Notes: generated by a model from the sequence alone, not told the origin. Shown: positions 6,990 through 15,878, counted from the first letter of the stretch. The stretch is DNA of 32,176 bases from Candidatus Gastranaerophilales bacterium (GCA_944325655.1 CALVAW010000022.1:1-32176); one strand, 5' to 3'. Made by a program: numbers and translations.

Positions 6990-8777
6990 TTATCTCAACT
7001 TAACTAAATCCGCTTTTCTCATTCTTACGTTTTCAGGTGTGATTTCAACCAGTTCGTCATCTTGTATGTATTCAAGAGCATCTTCAAGACCCATAATTTT
7101 CGGAGCTTGCAGTGTCACCATCACATCTGCTGTCGCTGAACGCATGTTTGTCATTTTTTTAGTTTTGCACACATTAACCGCTATATCTTGCGGACGGTTG
7201 CATTCTCCTACTATCATGCCTCTGTATACTTTTGTTTTTGGAGTTATAAAAAAGACGCCTCTGTCTTCAAATTGATGCAGAGCGTATGCAACAGCTTCTC
7301 CGTCTTCATGGGCTATGAGCGAACCTGTTCTTTGACGGGGAATATCTCCTGCGTATTCATCATATTTTTCAAAAGTGTGGTACATGATGCCTTCGCCTTT
7401 GGTCATTCTTATAAACTCAGATCGAAAACCTATAAGTCCTCTTGCCGGAATAATAAAGTCTATGTTTGTTCTTTTTGTACCTGCTTCCATATTTTGCATT
7501 TGAGCTTTTCTTGATGAGAGCTTTTCAATAACAGAACCCACAAATTCTTCAGGTACATCTACAATTAAATTTTCATAAGGTTCAAGAGTAATTCCGTTTT
7601 CTTCTTTGAAAATTACTTCAGGTTTTGAAACTTGAAATTCATAACCTTCTCTTCGCATGGTTTCAATTAAAATTCCAAGATGCAATTCACCTCTTCCCGA
7701 CACTTTAAAAACATCGGTTGAATTTGTATCCTCTACTCTTAGGGAGACATTTTTTTCAAGTTCGAAGTATAATCTTTTTCTAAGTTGTCTTGATGTTACG
7801 TATTTTCCTTCGGTGCCTGCAAAAGGAGAGTCATTAATTGAAAAGTTCATTTGCAGAGTAGGTTCGTCTATTTTAATTAACGGAAGCGCAACCGGATTTG
7901 CTAAACAAGAAATGGTTTCGCCTATTTGTATGTCTGAAAATCCGGCAATTCCGACAATATCTCCTGCTGAAGCTTCTTCAATTTCAACTCTGCCTAAATC
8001 TTTAAAACCGAAAAGCTTAACGATTTTACCCTTTTGAGCTGAGCCGTCTCTTTTTAAAAGAGTTACCTGTTCTTGTGATTTAATTTTACCGTTTTTAATT
8101 CTTCCTATTGCTATACGTCCTACATATTCATTGTAATCAAGGGTTGTGATTTGAAGTTGCAGCGGAAGGTCTATATCTGCTTCCGGACCTTCTATATTTT
8201 CCAATATGCAATCAAGCAGGGGTAAGATATTTTTGTTTTCATCTTCAAGATTTACCTTTGCATATTTATTTAAAGAGCTTGAATAAATGACAGGAAAATC
8301 AATTAAGTCATCTCTGTCTGTCAGTTCCGTAAATAAATCAAAAACTTTATCTAAAGTTCCATCAGGATCTGCTCCGGGTTTGTCGATTTTATTGATTACT
8401 ACAATGATTTTAATGCCCAATTCCAAAGCTTTGGATAAAACAAATCTTGTTTGAGGCATTGGCCCTTCTTGAGCATCAACTATTAATAGTGCTCCATCTA
8501 CCATTCCGAGAACACGTTCAACTTCTCCTCCGAAATCTGCGTGTCCGGGGGTATCTACGACATTTATTTTAACACCTTTATATTCAACAGCAACGTTTTT
8601 GGATAGTATTGTAATGCCTCTTTCTTTTTCTATATCATTGTTGTCAAGAACACATGTTCCCATTTGCTGGTGTTCTTTAAATACATTTGTAGCTTCTAAT
8701 ATGCAATCTACAAGAGTTGTTTTGCCATGGTCAACATGGGCAATAATTGCTATATTTCTTAATTTTTTGTTTTTCAT
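6990..8777 (-). CDS. typA: Translational GTPase TypA/BipA
   Basis: This ribosome-associated GTPase of 595 residues has an EF-G-like architecture. It acts in 50S assembly and growth under stress, especially cold. The GTPase motifs are AHVDHGKT (13-20), ERGITI (52-57), DTPGHADF (75-82) and NKIDKP (129-134). Domain II, domain III and the BipA-specific C-terminal domain follow; RGLIGFRSEF and the GEAVAYALHQFEDRGVFF region are characteristic. The length matches the family. The gene is downstream of the repeat-protein gene on the same strand with a 66-base gap. There is no strong Shine-Dalgarno box (AGAAGAAAG lies about 10 bases before the ATG). Its end abuts a shared terminator. Confidence 0.97.
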   Translation of the reverse strand: MKNKKLRNIAIIAHVDHGKTTLVDCILEATNVFKEHQQMGTCVLDNNDIEKERGITILSKNVAVEYKGVKINVVDTPGHADFGGEVERVLGMVDGALLIVDAQEGPMPQTRFVLSKALELGIKIIVVINKIDKPGADPDGTLDKVFDLFTELTDRDDLIDFPVIYSSSLNKYAKVNLEDENKNILPLLDCILENIEGPEADIDLPLQLQITTLDYNEYVGRIAIGRIKNGKIKSQEQVTLLKRDGSAQKGKIVKLFGFKDLGRVEIEEASAGDIVGIAGFSDIQIGETISCLANPVALPLIKIDEPTLQMNFSINDSPFAGTEGKYVTSRQLRKRLYFELEKNVSLRVEDTNSTDVFKVSGRGELHLGILIETMRREGYEFQVSKPEVIFKEENGITLEPYENLIVDVPEEFVGSVIEKLSSRKAQMQNMEAGTKRTNIDFIIPARGLIGFRSEFIRMTKGEGIMYHTFEKYDEYAGDIPRQRTGSLIAHEDGEAVAYALHQFEDRGVFFITPKTKVYRGMIVGECNRPQDIAVNVCKTKKMTNMRSATADVMVTLQAPKIMGLEDALEYIQDDELVEITPENVRMRKADLVKLR

Positions 8778-8843
8778 TGTTGTTAACTTTCTTCTGCTTA
8801 ATGTTTTTAAAATTTGTGACAGAAATATTTTACAATAAAAATA

Positions 8844-10547
8844 TTATTCGTTAATAATTTTTACTTTGAAATGGTTTTTGCCTGAAATTTCATTTGAAAA
8901 TTCTTCTAAAAATTTAATAAAACTTTGTGTTTGAGGGTGATTAATGATATTAAATGAAATAACTAAATCGGGGTTTTCTTTAAACAATTTTGTATAATAT
9001 TCTGTTATTTTTCTTGCCGATTGATTTTGACCTCTTATTTCAGCAGGTATATTGTTTCTTTCAAATACTTTTTGTTTTAACAATAATAAATACAAATTTC
9101 TGGATGAAAGTGTAAGAAGTTTGTGCTTTGCAACGTTAACCAGTTCATCTCCGCTTGGAGTTTTGTTATGAGTATACAATTTATCAAGTTTAATTAAATG
9201 TTGTATTTTTATGTGCTCACGAACTGTTTCTGCTTTTTGATAAAACAATGACGGTTGTTTTAGCGCTGTTTCAATGTATATGCCGGGAGATAACCCGTTT
9301 TCTTTGAAGAATTCATCATCGACAACCCCTTTAATATTTTCTTTTACAGTTTTTGCTTTCATACAGAATAATTGTGGTTTACTTAGCGCAGCTTCAATAT
9401 ATTCTTTTTCAGATAGTCCGTTTTTTCTAAAGAACTCATCATCGACAACCCCTTTAATATTTTCTTTTATTGTCTTGGCTTTCAGATAGAATAATTGCGG
9501 TTGTCTTAGTGCGGCTTTGATATATCCTTTCGGTGACAGGCCGTTTTTTCTAAAGAACTCATCATTTATTATGTTGTTAATGTTGCTTTTAATTTTTTCT
9601 GCAGTTAAAGTGAATAAATCAATGTGCTTAAATACGGCTTCAAGATAATTTTCTCTTGTAAGACCGTAATTTTTAAATTCATCAACAACATCATCCACCC
9701 TTTTAATAAGCTCTTTTATGTCTTTATTAACCACTGCGGGTGCATTAATTAATCTATTTTCCACATCTTTTAGGTTTTTATTCGGGTAAAAAGTATTTTT
9801 AAAGTCACATACAAATGTTTTAAATTTGTCGGGTAATTTTCCCATGCTTTGTTGTAATTTTAAAATTCCTCTAATTATTATAGTATATATTGTCATTTGA
9901 CTTTTTTGGTCTTCGTCTGATAAATTTTGATATGTTGCACCTTTTATAAATCTTTTAATAATTATCTTTTTTTCTTCTTCGCTTAAATCGGATTTATCTA
10001 ATAAACCTTGAAATTCTTTTCTTTTTTCTTCTTTTTTTTCTTTGCATGAGTCATGAAAGCAACTTATCAAATTGTTTTCAGTCATCGTGTCGATTACATT
10101 TTTTTTATAATTTCTTGATATTCTTCTATCCAAACTTTCTGCAGACATATCCGTTGTATAATCAGTTGCTTTTAATTTAAAATCATTAAAATTCGCAAGA
10201 ATAAATTCTCTGATTTTATCTTTATCGCTTTCAATATTTAAATATTCCAGTATTTCAAGAATTTTTCTTTGAATTAAATCTTCTCTTGCTAATGTTGAAA
10301 CTTTTAATTCTTTAGCTCTTTTTTGGAGTTCTTCGTATAAAAATAATATTAATTCTTCTTGTGAAGAGTTTAATTTTTCATTTAATTTTTGATTAAAATC
10401 CTTATTTTTAAAAGAAATGCCGCTACTTGCAAAACAATCGGTATTATTAGTTTTAAAACCGTTAAATTCGCCGGTTTTGTTAATTTTATTTATTTTGAAG
10501 TAATTAAATTGTTTAAATGGGGTTTTAAATATCGGATAAATTTTCAT
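8844..10547 (-). CDS. Large helical repeat protein with mTERF-like 41-residue repeats, unknown function
   Basis: This protein of 567 residues is rich in Lys, Asn and Glu, has no signal peptide and no membrane segment. The first ~50 residues are low in complexity and end in SGISFKN, an N-terminal signature I associate with Gastranaerophilales proteins. Residues about 55-240 are helical; 189-230 (LSEEEKKIIIKRFIKGATYQ onward) resemble a sigma-70 region 4 helix-turn-helix, weakly. Residues 295-458 are four tandem 41-residue repeats of the form GLS-x4-YIxAALxxPQLF-xxKAxTVKENIKGVVDDEFF. The P-x-LF pattern after a helix recalls mTERF or TALE-like helical repeats that bind nucleic acid. A mixed C-terminal domain follows. 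The ATG lacks a clear ribosome binding site. The nucleic-acid role is inference. Confidence 0.85.
   Translation of the reverse strand: MKIYPIFKTPFKQFNYFKINKINKTGEFNGFKTNNTDCFASSGISFKNKDFNQKLNEKLNSSQEELILFLYEELQKRAKELKVSTLAREDLIQRKILEILEYLNIESDKDKIREFILANFNDFKLKATDYTTDMSAESLDRRISRNYKKNVIDTMTENNLISCFHDSCKEKKEEKRKEFQGLLDKSDLSEEEKKIIIKRFIKGATYQNLSDEDQKSQMTIYTIIIRGILKLQQSMGKLPDKFKTFVCDFKNTFYPNKNLKDVENRLINAPAVVNKDIKELIKRVDDVVDEFKNYGLTRENYLEAVFKHIDLFTLTAEKIKSNINNIINDEFFRKNGLSPKGYIKAALRQPQLFYLKAKTIKENIKGVVDDEFFRKNGLSEKEYIEAALSKPQLFCMKAKTVKENIKGVVDDEFFKENGLSPGIYIETALKQPSLFYQKAETVREHIKIQHLIKLDKLYTHNKTPSGDELVNVAKHKLLTLSSRNLYLLLLKQKVFERNNIPAEIRGQNQSARKITEYYTKLFKENPDLVISFNIINHPQTQSFIKFLEEFSNEISGKNHFKVKIINE
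9174..9665 (-). repeat. Four in-frame 123-bp tandem repeats inside the helical repeat protein gene
   Basis: Units start at residues 295, 336, 377 and 418, exactly 123 bp apart. The middle units keep near-identical DNA over long stretches: a block around 9313-9345 recurs 123 bp later around 9436-9468. This suggests recent unit duplication or gene conversion. The first and last units are more diverged. Confidence 0.9.
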
Positions 10548-10627
10548 ATATTTTTAAAACCCGTAATGAAATAATATTGTTAAGTAAGTTTTTAAATTAT
10601 TTTAATTATTAATTATATTTAACTTTC

Positions 10628-10656
10628 TTTTTTTTGAATTATTTTTAATGTAGAAT
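10628..10656 (+). promoter_or_regulatory. Weak candidate promoter of glyA
   Basis: TAGAAT (10651-10656), directly preceded by TG, makes a fair -10 box. The -35 region 17 bases upstream is a T-run (10628-10633) with little match to consensus. I saw no glycine riboswitch-like structure in the 141-base gap. Confidence 0.3.
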
Positions 10657-10688
10657 GCTTTTATAAAATAATTTTTTGGAGGAGAACA

Positions 10689-11924
10689 ATGGAACTTGAT
10701 GTTATAAAACAAACTGACAGCGAAGTAGCGCATTATATAGAGCTTGAATTAAAAAGACAAAGAGAAACAATTGAGCTTATTGCTTCCGAGAATTTTACTT
10801 CTCCTGCGGTAATGGCAGCTTGCGGAAGCGTATTAACAAATAAATATGCTGAAGGTAAACCCTTTAAAAGGTACTACAACGGTTGTGAATGTGTTGATAA
10901 AATAGAAGAACTTGCTCAAAAAAGGTGTTGCGAGCTTTTTGGATGCGACCATGCCAATGTTCAACCGCATTCGGGTGCTCAAGCTAATATGGCGGTATTC
11001 TTTTATGCACTTAAGACAGGTGATACTATTTTAGGTATGGATTTGTCTAACGGAGGGCATTTGACCCATGGTTCGCCTGTTAATTTTTCAGGCATAAATT
11101 ATAATGCTGTTTCATACGGGGTAAATGAAGATGGTGTTATTGACTATGATGATGTTGAAAAGAAAGCATATGAATTTAAACCCAAAATGATTATTGCAGG
11201 AGCAAGCAATTATTCGAGAATAATTGATTTTGAAAGATTTTCAAATATTGCAAAATCAATAGGGGCTTATTTAATGGTTGATATTGCACATATTGCGGCT
11301 CTGGTTGCTGCGGGTTGTCATCCGAGTCCTGTGCCTTATGCTGATTTTGTAACTACAACAACCCATAAAACTTTAAGAGGGCCAAGAGGCGGTATTATAA
11401 TGTGCAAAAGTGAACATGCTGCAGGAATAGATAAAGCAGTATTTCCCGGCACTCAGGGCGGTCCTTTGGAACATATCATTGCAGGCAAAGCAATTGCTCT
11501 TAAAGAAGCTCAAGGGGAAGAATTTAAAAAATATGCAAGACAAGTGGTTGAGAATTCTAAATGTCTTGCAAATGAACTAATTAAAGAAGGAATTGATATA
11601 GTCGGAGGTAAATCTGAAAATCATGTTATGACTCTTGATTTGAGAAGACTAAATAAGACAGGTAAGGACGTTGCAAATTTATTAGAGGAAGTTGGTATTA
11701 CAGCTAATAAAAATACTGTTCCGAATGATCCCCAAAGTCCTTTTGTTACATCTGGCGTCAGAGTCGGTACCGCAGCTGTAACAACAAGAGGGATGAAAAA
11801 TGATGAGATGAAAGTTATTGCAAAAATTATTGCAGATGCTATTCTTGAAAGAGATGAAATTACAAATTTAAGAAAAAGAAGTTTGGATTTGTGTAAGAAA
11901 TTTCCTCTCTACAGCGAAATATAG
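10689..11924 (+). CDS. glyA: Serine hydroxymethyltransferase
   Basis: This PLP enzyme of 411 residues converts serine and tetrahydrofolate to glycine and methylene-tetrahydrofolate, the main source of one-carbon units. The PLP lysine is K227 in [14 protein letters not shown]. The cofactor-binding aspartate and histidine are in VDIAHIA (D198, H201), and IASENF (31-36) and NKYAEG (51-56) are canonical. The usual YPGKRYYGG stretch reads KPFKRYYNG (57-65), a mild departure near the active-site tyrosines. The ATG follows a near-perfect GGAGGAG at 10678-10684, implying strong translation. A WecA/TagO-type gene starts 12 bases after its stop, so the two probably form one transcript. Confidence 0.97.
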   Translation: MELDVIKQTDSEVAHYIELELKRQRETIELIASENFTSPAVMAACGSVLTNKYAEGKPFKRYYNGCECVDKIEELAQKRCCELFGCDHANVQPHSGAQANMAVFFYALKTGDTILGMDLSNGGHLTHGSPVNFSGINYNAVSYGVNEDGVIDYDDVEKKAYEFKPKMIIAGASNYSRIIDFERFSNIAKSIGAYLMVDIAHIAALVAAGCHPSPVPYADFVTTTTHKTLRGPRGGIIMCKSEHAAGIDKAVFPGTQGGPLEHIIAGKAIALKEAQGEEFKKYARQVVENSKCLANELIKEGIDIVGGKSENHVMTLDLRRLNKTGKDVANLLEEVGITANKNTVPNDPQSPFVTSGVRVGTAAVTTRGMKNDEMKVIAKIIADAILERDEITNLRKRSLDLCKKFPLYSEI

Positions 11925-11936
11925 GGTTAAGTTAAA

Positions 11937-12983
11937 ATGATTAAATTATCTCAAGCTCATGTATTAGGCACAATAATTGCTTATTTGCTCGGAATTTTCA
12001 TAGTTCCTTTGGTAATTTATTATTCTCAAAAGATGGGTTTAGTTGATGTTCCGAACGAAAGAAAAATTCATCATGGCAAAATTTCAAGGCTTGGCGGAGT
12101 TGCTATATGGATTTCTGTTATGCTTTCGTTTTTATTTTTGATACTTTTAAGTTATTATCCGAAAGGGCAAGGACTTTCCGCTATTATCGTGGGCGGTTCT
12201 TTGATGTTTTTAATGGGTTTAATAGATGATATTTATTGTTTGAATGCAAAATTTAAACTTTTTATTCAGATAGCAATCGCTACGATTGTTATACTTTTGG
12301 GAGTCAGAATAGAAAATTTATTTAATCCATTTGGTAATTGTATTGATTTGGGAGTTTTGTCATATCCTGTTACTTTGCTTTGGATTGTAGGGATTACAAA
12401 TGCTATTAATTTTATTGACGGTATAGATGGTTTAGCGGGTTCTATTGTTAGTATTTCTGCTCTTGCAATAGGTATTGTATCTTTGGTTTTAGAGCCAGAT
12501 ATTCCTATAAATGCATTGATTGCGTTCATTTTAACCGGTGCAATGTGTGCTTTTTTAACTTTTAATTATAATCCGGCTAAAATTTTTATGGGTGATTCCG
12601 GGGCGTTGTATGCCGGCTTTTTGCTTGCTACTTTGTCAATAACCGGAGTAGTTAAACCGAGTCAAGGTGTGTCTATGTATTTGCCTATTGTTATATTGGC
12701 GGTTCCTTTGATGGATGTTGCATATTCTTCAATTAGAAGAATGCTAAAAGGCACAAGCCCTTTTGTAGCCGATTCCGAACATATTCATCATAAGCTTTTA
12801 CATGCAGGTTATTCTCAAGATAAGCTTGTTATGCTTCTTGCCGGATTTTCTATGGTCTGCGCACTTTTGTCCATAATTGTTGTCAGTACAAGGAGCAAGT
12901 TTATAATAATTGCGCTAAGCTTAATAGGCGTTTTGATTGTTTTAAATATCATTTCAAAATTAATTAAGAAAAAAGAAAATTAA
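11937..12983 (+). CDS. Undecaprenyl-phosphate N-acetylglucosamine (or related sugar) 1-phosphate transferase, WecA/TagO type
   Basis: This is a polytopic inner-membrane enzyme of 348 residues with about ten or eleven segments. It transfers a HexNAc 1-phosphate from its UDP form to undecaprenyl phosphate and so starts O-antigen, enterobacterial common antigen or teichoic-acid-like glycans. Hallmarks are RKIHHGKISRLGGVA (42-56), the magnesium-binding DD at 97-98, NFIDGIDGLAG (158-168), FMGDSGA (217-223) and the HIHHKL loop (282-287) that separates the WecA group from MraY. It follows glyA by 12 bases. Its stop overlaps the stop of the convergent 57-residue gene by three bases. The exact sugar cannot be read from sequence. 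Confidence 0.93.
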   Translation: MIKLSQAHVLGTIIAYLLGIFIVPLVIYYSQKMGLVDVPNERKIHHGKISRLGGVAIWISVMLSFLFLILLSYYPKGQGLSAIIVGGSLMFLMGLIDDIYCLNAKFKLFIQIAIATIVILLGVRIENLFNPFGNCIDLGVLSYPVTLLWIVGITNAINFIDGIDGLAGSIVSISALAIGIVSLVLEPDIPINALIAFILTGAMCAFLTFNYNPAKIFMGDSGALYAGFLLATLSITGVVKPSQGVSMYLPIVILAVPLMDVAYSSIRRMLKGTSPFVADSEHIHHKLLHAGYSQDKLVMLLAGFSMVCALLSIIVVSTRSKFIIIALSLIGVLIVLNIISKLIKKKEN

Positions 12984-13153
12984 GATTGTATTGATGCGGA
13001 AACGTTGATTGTTAAAGTATTATTTTCAACTTTAACAATTGACCATCTGATTGAATTTAAACCTCTTTTTGCAATTTCTTCTTCGATGAAATTTAAATTC
13101 GGGGGCATTGTATTTGATTTAATTTTAATTGTTTTGGTGATTAATTTACTCAT
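12980..13153 (-). CDS. Small conserved-looking hypothetical protein, coupled to the CNT transporter gene
   Basis: This is a 57-residue protein of unknown function with no membrane segment. It is basic at the N-terminus (MSKLITKTIKIKS), then has a short acidic helix (FIEEEIAKRG) and a strand-rich end (RWSIVKVENNTLTINVSAS). The ATG overlaps the transporter stop as TAATG at 13153, the classic arrangement for translational coupling. I therefore choose this start over an in-frame codon 18 residues upstream that would lie inside the transporter gene. Its stop overlaps the wecA-type stop on the other strand. Base pattern and coupling favour a real gene; no family is recognised. Confidence 0.7.
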   Translation of the reverse strand: MSKLITKTIKIKSNTMPPNLNFIEEEIAKRGLNSIRWSIVKVENNTLTINVSASIQS

Positions 13154-14445
13154 TATAGTAATATTCCCGCCATTGCTGCAGATATGTAGCTGACCAATGT
13201 ACCGCAAATTAGTGCTTTTATGCTGAGTCTTGCCAGATTTTTTCTTTGGTTTGGTGCCAGTTCGCCGATACCTCCGATTTGTATAGCTATGGTAGACAGA
13301 TTGGCAAAGCCGCAGCAGGCAAATGTTGCAACAGCTATACTTTTTTGACTTAATATACCTGCATCCATATATTTTATTAAATCTATATATGCTATAGTTT
13401 CATTTAATATCAGTTTTTCACCGATTAAAATTCCGACTGCCTCAATATTTCCCCAAGTTGTACCGATTAATGCAGAGAAAAATGCAAATATTTTACCTAC
13501 TATAAGTTGAATGGAAAGATGTTGCAAATCTATACCTATTGCAGACAGATTTAAATGACAATAGTTATATAAGAATATTCCAAATTTTGCTAATATTTCA
13601 TTGCAAAAAGTTATTAGCGCAACAAGTCCCAAAAGGACAGCAATAACGTTAAGGGACACCCTCATACCTTCAGATGCACCTTTTGAAATTGCAGCTAAGA
13701 TATTTACATCTGTTTTTCTGTTGTTAATTTTAAAGTTTTTTATTGTTTGCGGCTCTTGTGTTTCAGGGTACACTATTTTTGATACAACAAATGATCCCGG
13801 TATTGACATAACAGATGCTGCAAGAAGATATTCCGTGCTTATTCCGAAACCGGTGTACATCGCAATGCAGCTTGCAGATATACACGACATTGAACCTGTC
13901 ATAATAGCAAGCATTTCAGAGCGGGTCATATTTGGAAGATAGTGTTTAACCAGCGATTGTGCTGCAACATTTCCGACAAAAGGACTTGCGCAGTTTGATA
14001 GAGCTTCAGCTCCGCTTACGCCTAATATTTTGTTCATAATTTTGCCTAAAATAAGTATAACTCTTTGCATTATTCCATAATAATAAAGTATATTTACCAT
14101 TACCAAAATTAATATCATTGTAGACATAAGGATAAGTGCAAAAATAAAGTCTTTTTGGGGGAATAATTCGCTGATTTTTTCAGGAGAATTGGAAAGCCAT
14201 CCGAATACAAAGTTTGAACCTTCGATTGAAGCATTTAAAATTTTGTCTATTATTATTGCCAGAAAGCCAAAAATCTTTACGCCAATTGGAGTTTTTAGTA
14301 TAAAAACCGCTAATAAGAATTGCAGCAAAAGACCGACGCCAATGGTTTTATAGTTAATTCTTTTCTTATTGTTTGACATTAAAAAACAAATACTAAGAAT
14401 TACAACAATTCCAAAAAGTCCGCTTAATTTTGATAAAATATCCAA
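13153..14445 (-). CDS. Concentrative nucleoside transporter (CNT/NupC) family protein with altered substrate motif
   Basis: This cation-coupled inner-membrane transporter has 430 residues. The C-terminal half is canonical CNT: GEKLILNETIAY and CGFANLSTIAIQIGGIGELAP. The first re-entrant hairpin reads SPFVGNVAAQSLV where CNT proteins have GQTEAP or GQSEN, so the usual nucleobase-contacting Gln and Glu are missing. The following MTRSEMLAIMTGSM segment is normal. I start it at TTG 14445, seven bases after AAGGA. The longer form from 14496 would add 17 residues that overlap the tolC coding end by 38 bases. It lies 13 bases after tolC, so co-transcription is likely. The substrate may not be a standard nucleoside. 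Confidence 0.9.
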   Translation of the reverse strand: MDILSKLSGLFGIVVILSICFLMSNNKKRINYKTIGVGLLLQFLLAVFILKTPIGVKIFGFLAIIIDKILNASIEGSNFVFGWLSNSPEKISELFPQKDFIFALILMSTMILILVMVNILYYYGIMQRVILILGKIMNKILGVSGAEALSNCASPFVGNVAAQSLVKHYLPNMTRSEMLAIMTGSMSCISASCIAMYTGFGISTEYLLAASVMSIPGSFVVSKIVYPETQEPQTIKNFKINNRKTDVNILAAISKGASEGMRVSLNVIAVLLGLVALITFCNEILAKFGIFLYNYCHLNLSAIGIDLQHLSIQLIVGKIFAFFSALIGTTWGNIEAVGILIGEKLILNETIAYIDLIKYMDAGILSQKSIAVATFACCGFANLSTIAIQIGGIGELAPNQRKNLARLSIKALICGTLVSYISAAMAGILL

Positions 14446-14458
14446 AGTTTTTTCCTTT

Positions 14459-15835
14459 TTATAGATTTTCGCTATTGGTAAAATCAACTCCGCCAACAGA
14501 TTTATATAAATTTATAGTTGATATTACATAGTTTATTTTATCATCTACAAGTTTTTGTTGTGCTAAAATTTGTGCTTGTTGATACAAAATGTAATCTAAT
14601 TCATTTGCAAGCCCCAGATTCTTGTTTATGGACTTTAGTCTTAATTTTTGTGATTGTATGTCAAAGACATCCGCTGCAATTTTATAATTTTTCTTTTCTT
14701 TTTTTGTCATAACCAGAGCATCGTTAACTTCCTGAATAGATGCTAAGACTGATTTTTCATATTCCTGTTTTGCTCTTTCGTATTCTAATTTTTTTAATTT
14801 CATTAGGTTATATTTTCTTCCGCCGTCAAATATATCAAAATTGGGTACAATCCAAAGGTCGGCAAGCCCCGAATTAGGAGAAAACAGATGCGTACCATGG
14901 CTGTATCCGTTAAAGCCCAAGGTTCCCATTATCGTAAAACTGGGCAAAATGTCTCTTTTTGCGCTCTTTGCTTCATAGTCTGCTCTAAGAATATTATATG
15001 CCGAACTTTTGACGTCGGGTCTGTTTATTATTATGCTTGAATTTAATTCCGAAGGTACATTATCAATTAAGCTAACATTTTTAAAATCATTTCTTTCAAT
15101 TTTTGAAAATAATTTATCTCCCAATAGATAGCTTAATTGATTTTCAAATATTTCTTTTTTTGCTTCTAAATCATTTATTGTGAGTGTAATTTGTGCTGTT
15201 TTTTCTTGTATTTCAAGTATGTCGTCTTTTGTTGCAAGTCCGTTTTGTTCTTTTGAAATTGTTAATTTGAGAAGTTTTTCATTTAAGTTTAATAATTCAT
15301 TTTGTAGTTCAATGATTTTATCGGTTTTAATCAGATTGTAATAATCTGCTGCAATTGCTGAGCTTAGAGCAATATATACCGCTCTTTCATCTTCTTTAAG
15401 CATTTTTTCGCTTTCTTTGAAGCTTTTGGTTCTTAGTCTGTTTTTTCCCCATATATCTATTTCATAGCTTGCCGTAAGAGGTAAAAGAAATCTTGTTTGA
15501 CTATAATTGTATATCATAAAATTATTTTTGCCTCTGAGCATATCAGAAGAAGCAAATGTTCTTCCGAGCATACCTTCAAAATTTATATGCGGTAATTCCT
15601 CGGCAAGTGATAATTTTACAATTTTTTCACTTTCTTTTATTTTGGTATCCGCTATTTTTAAATCAGGGTTATTTTCATAACCTTTTATTATGTTATTGAT
15701 TAAAATTTCATCATTAAATTTTTGCCAAAAAGACAAATTTAAGTATTGCCTTTTGTCCTGCTCTTGTGCAGAACAAAAGGCAAAAGATTGAGAGATTAGA
15801 AATATTAAAAATATAGTTAAGAGGTTTTTTTTCAT
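14459..15835 (-). CDS. TolC/OprM-like outer-membrane efflux channel
   Basis: This outer-membrane factor of 458 residues provides the exit duct for a tripartite pump. A signal peptide (about 1-20, MKKNLLTIFLIFLISQSFAF) is present. C21 follows but is not in a canonical lipobox, so type I cleavage is more likely than lipoprotein anchoring. Two structural repeats are visible. Each includes a long coiled-coil hairpin and a strand region, with the SYEIDIWGKNR and NFDIFDGGRK motifs typical of the NodT/OprM group. It is divergent from marR-emrA-emrB, which supply the regulator, adaptor and inner-membrane pump. Its promoter overlaps the MarR-type palindrome. Presence of this gene implies a cell with an outer membrane. 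Confidence 0.93.
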   Translation of the reverse strand: MKKNLLTIFLIFLISQSFAFCSAQEQDKRQYLNLSFWQKFNDEILINNIIKGYENNPDLKIADTKIKESEKIVKLSLAEELPHINFEGMLGRTFASSDMLRGKNNFMIYNYSQTRFLLPLTASYEIDIWGKNRLRTKSFKESEKMLKEDERAVYIALSSAIAADYYNLIKTDKIIELQNELLNLNEKLLKLTISKEQNGLATKDDILEIQEKTAQITLTINDLEAKKEIFENQLSYLLGDKLFSKIERNDFKNVSLIDNVPSELNSSIIINRPDVKSSAYNILRADYEAKSAKRDILPSFTIMGTLGFNGYSHGTHLFSPNSGLADLWIVPNFDIFDGGRKYNLMKLKKLEYERAKQEYEKSVLASIQEVNDALVMTKKEKKNYKIAADVFDIQSQKLRLKSINKNLGLANELDYILYQQAQILAQQKLVDDKINYVISTINLYKSVGGVDFTNSENL

Positions 15836-15848
15836 AGTTGTTAAATGC

Positions 15849-15878
15849 TTGCAAAAAAGTTTTTTATGTTATTATGAT
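15849..15878 (+). promoter_or_regulatory. Predicted promoter of marR-emrA-emrB
   Basis: TTGCAA (15849-15854), 18 bases, TATGAT (15873-15878). The -10 box is at the centre of the inverted repeat, so repressor binding would block it. Confidence 0.55.

Noticed and set aside
7657-8037. A 126-residue open frame on the plus strand
   Set aside because: It is antisense to typA, a full-length conserved gene; it is a by-product of codon use on the other strand.
8824-8845. AATATTTT/AAAATATT inverted repeat after the repeat-protein gene
   Set aside because: The stem is only A/T, overlaps the stop codon and lacks a clear T-run, so terminator function cannot be supported.
9174-9665. CRISPR-like array
   Set aside because: The regular 123-bp repeats are in frame, coding and contiguous without unique spacers, so they are protein repeats.
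10548-10688. Possible glycine riboswitch before glyA
   Set aside because: The gap is nearly all A/T with no paired G-rich aptamer elements.
14446-14496. Longer start for the CNT-like transporter
   Set aside because: It would overlap tolC by 38 bases, and the extra residues (AELILPIAKIYKK) are an out-of-frame reading of the tolC end; TTG 14445 has AAGGA at proper spacing.
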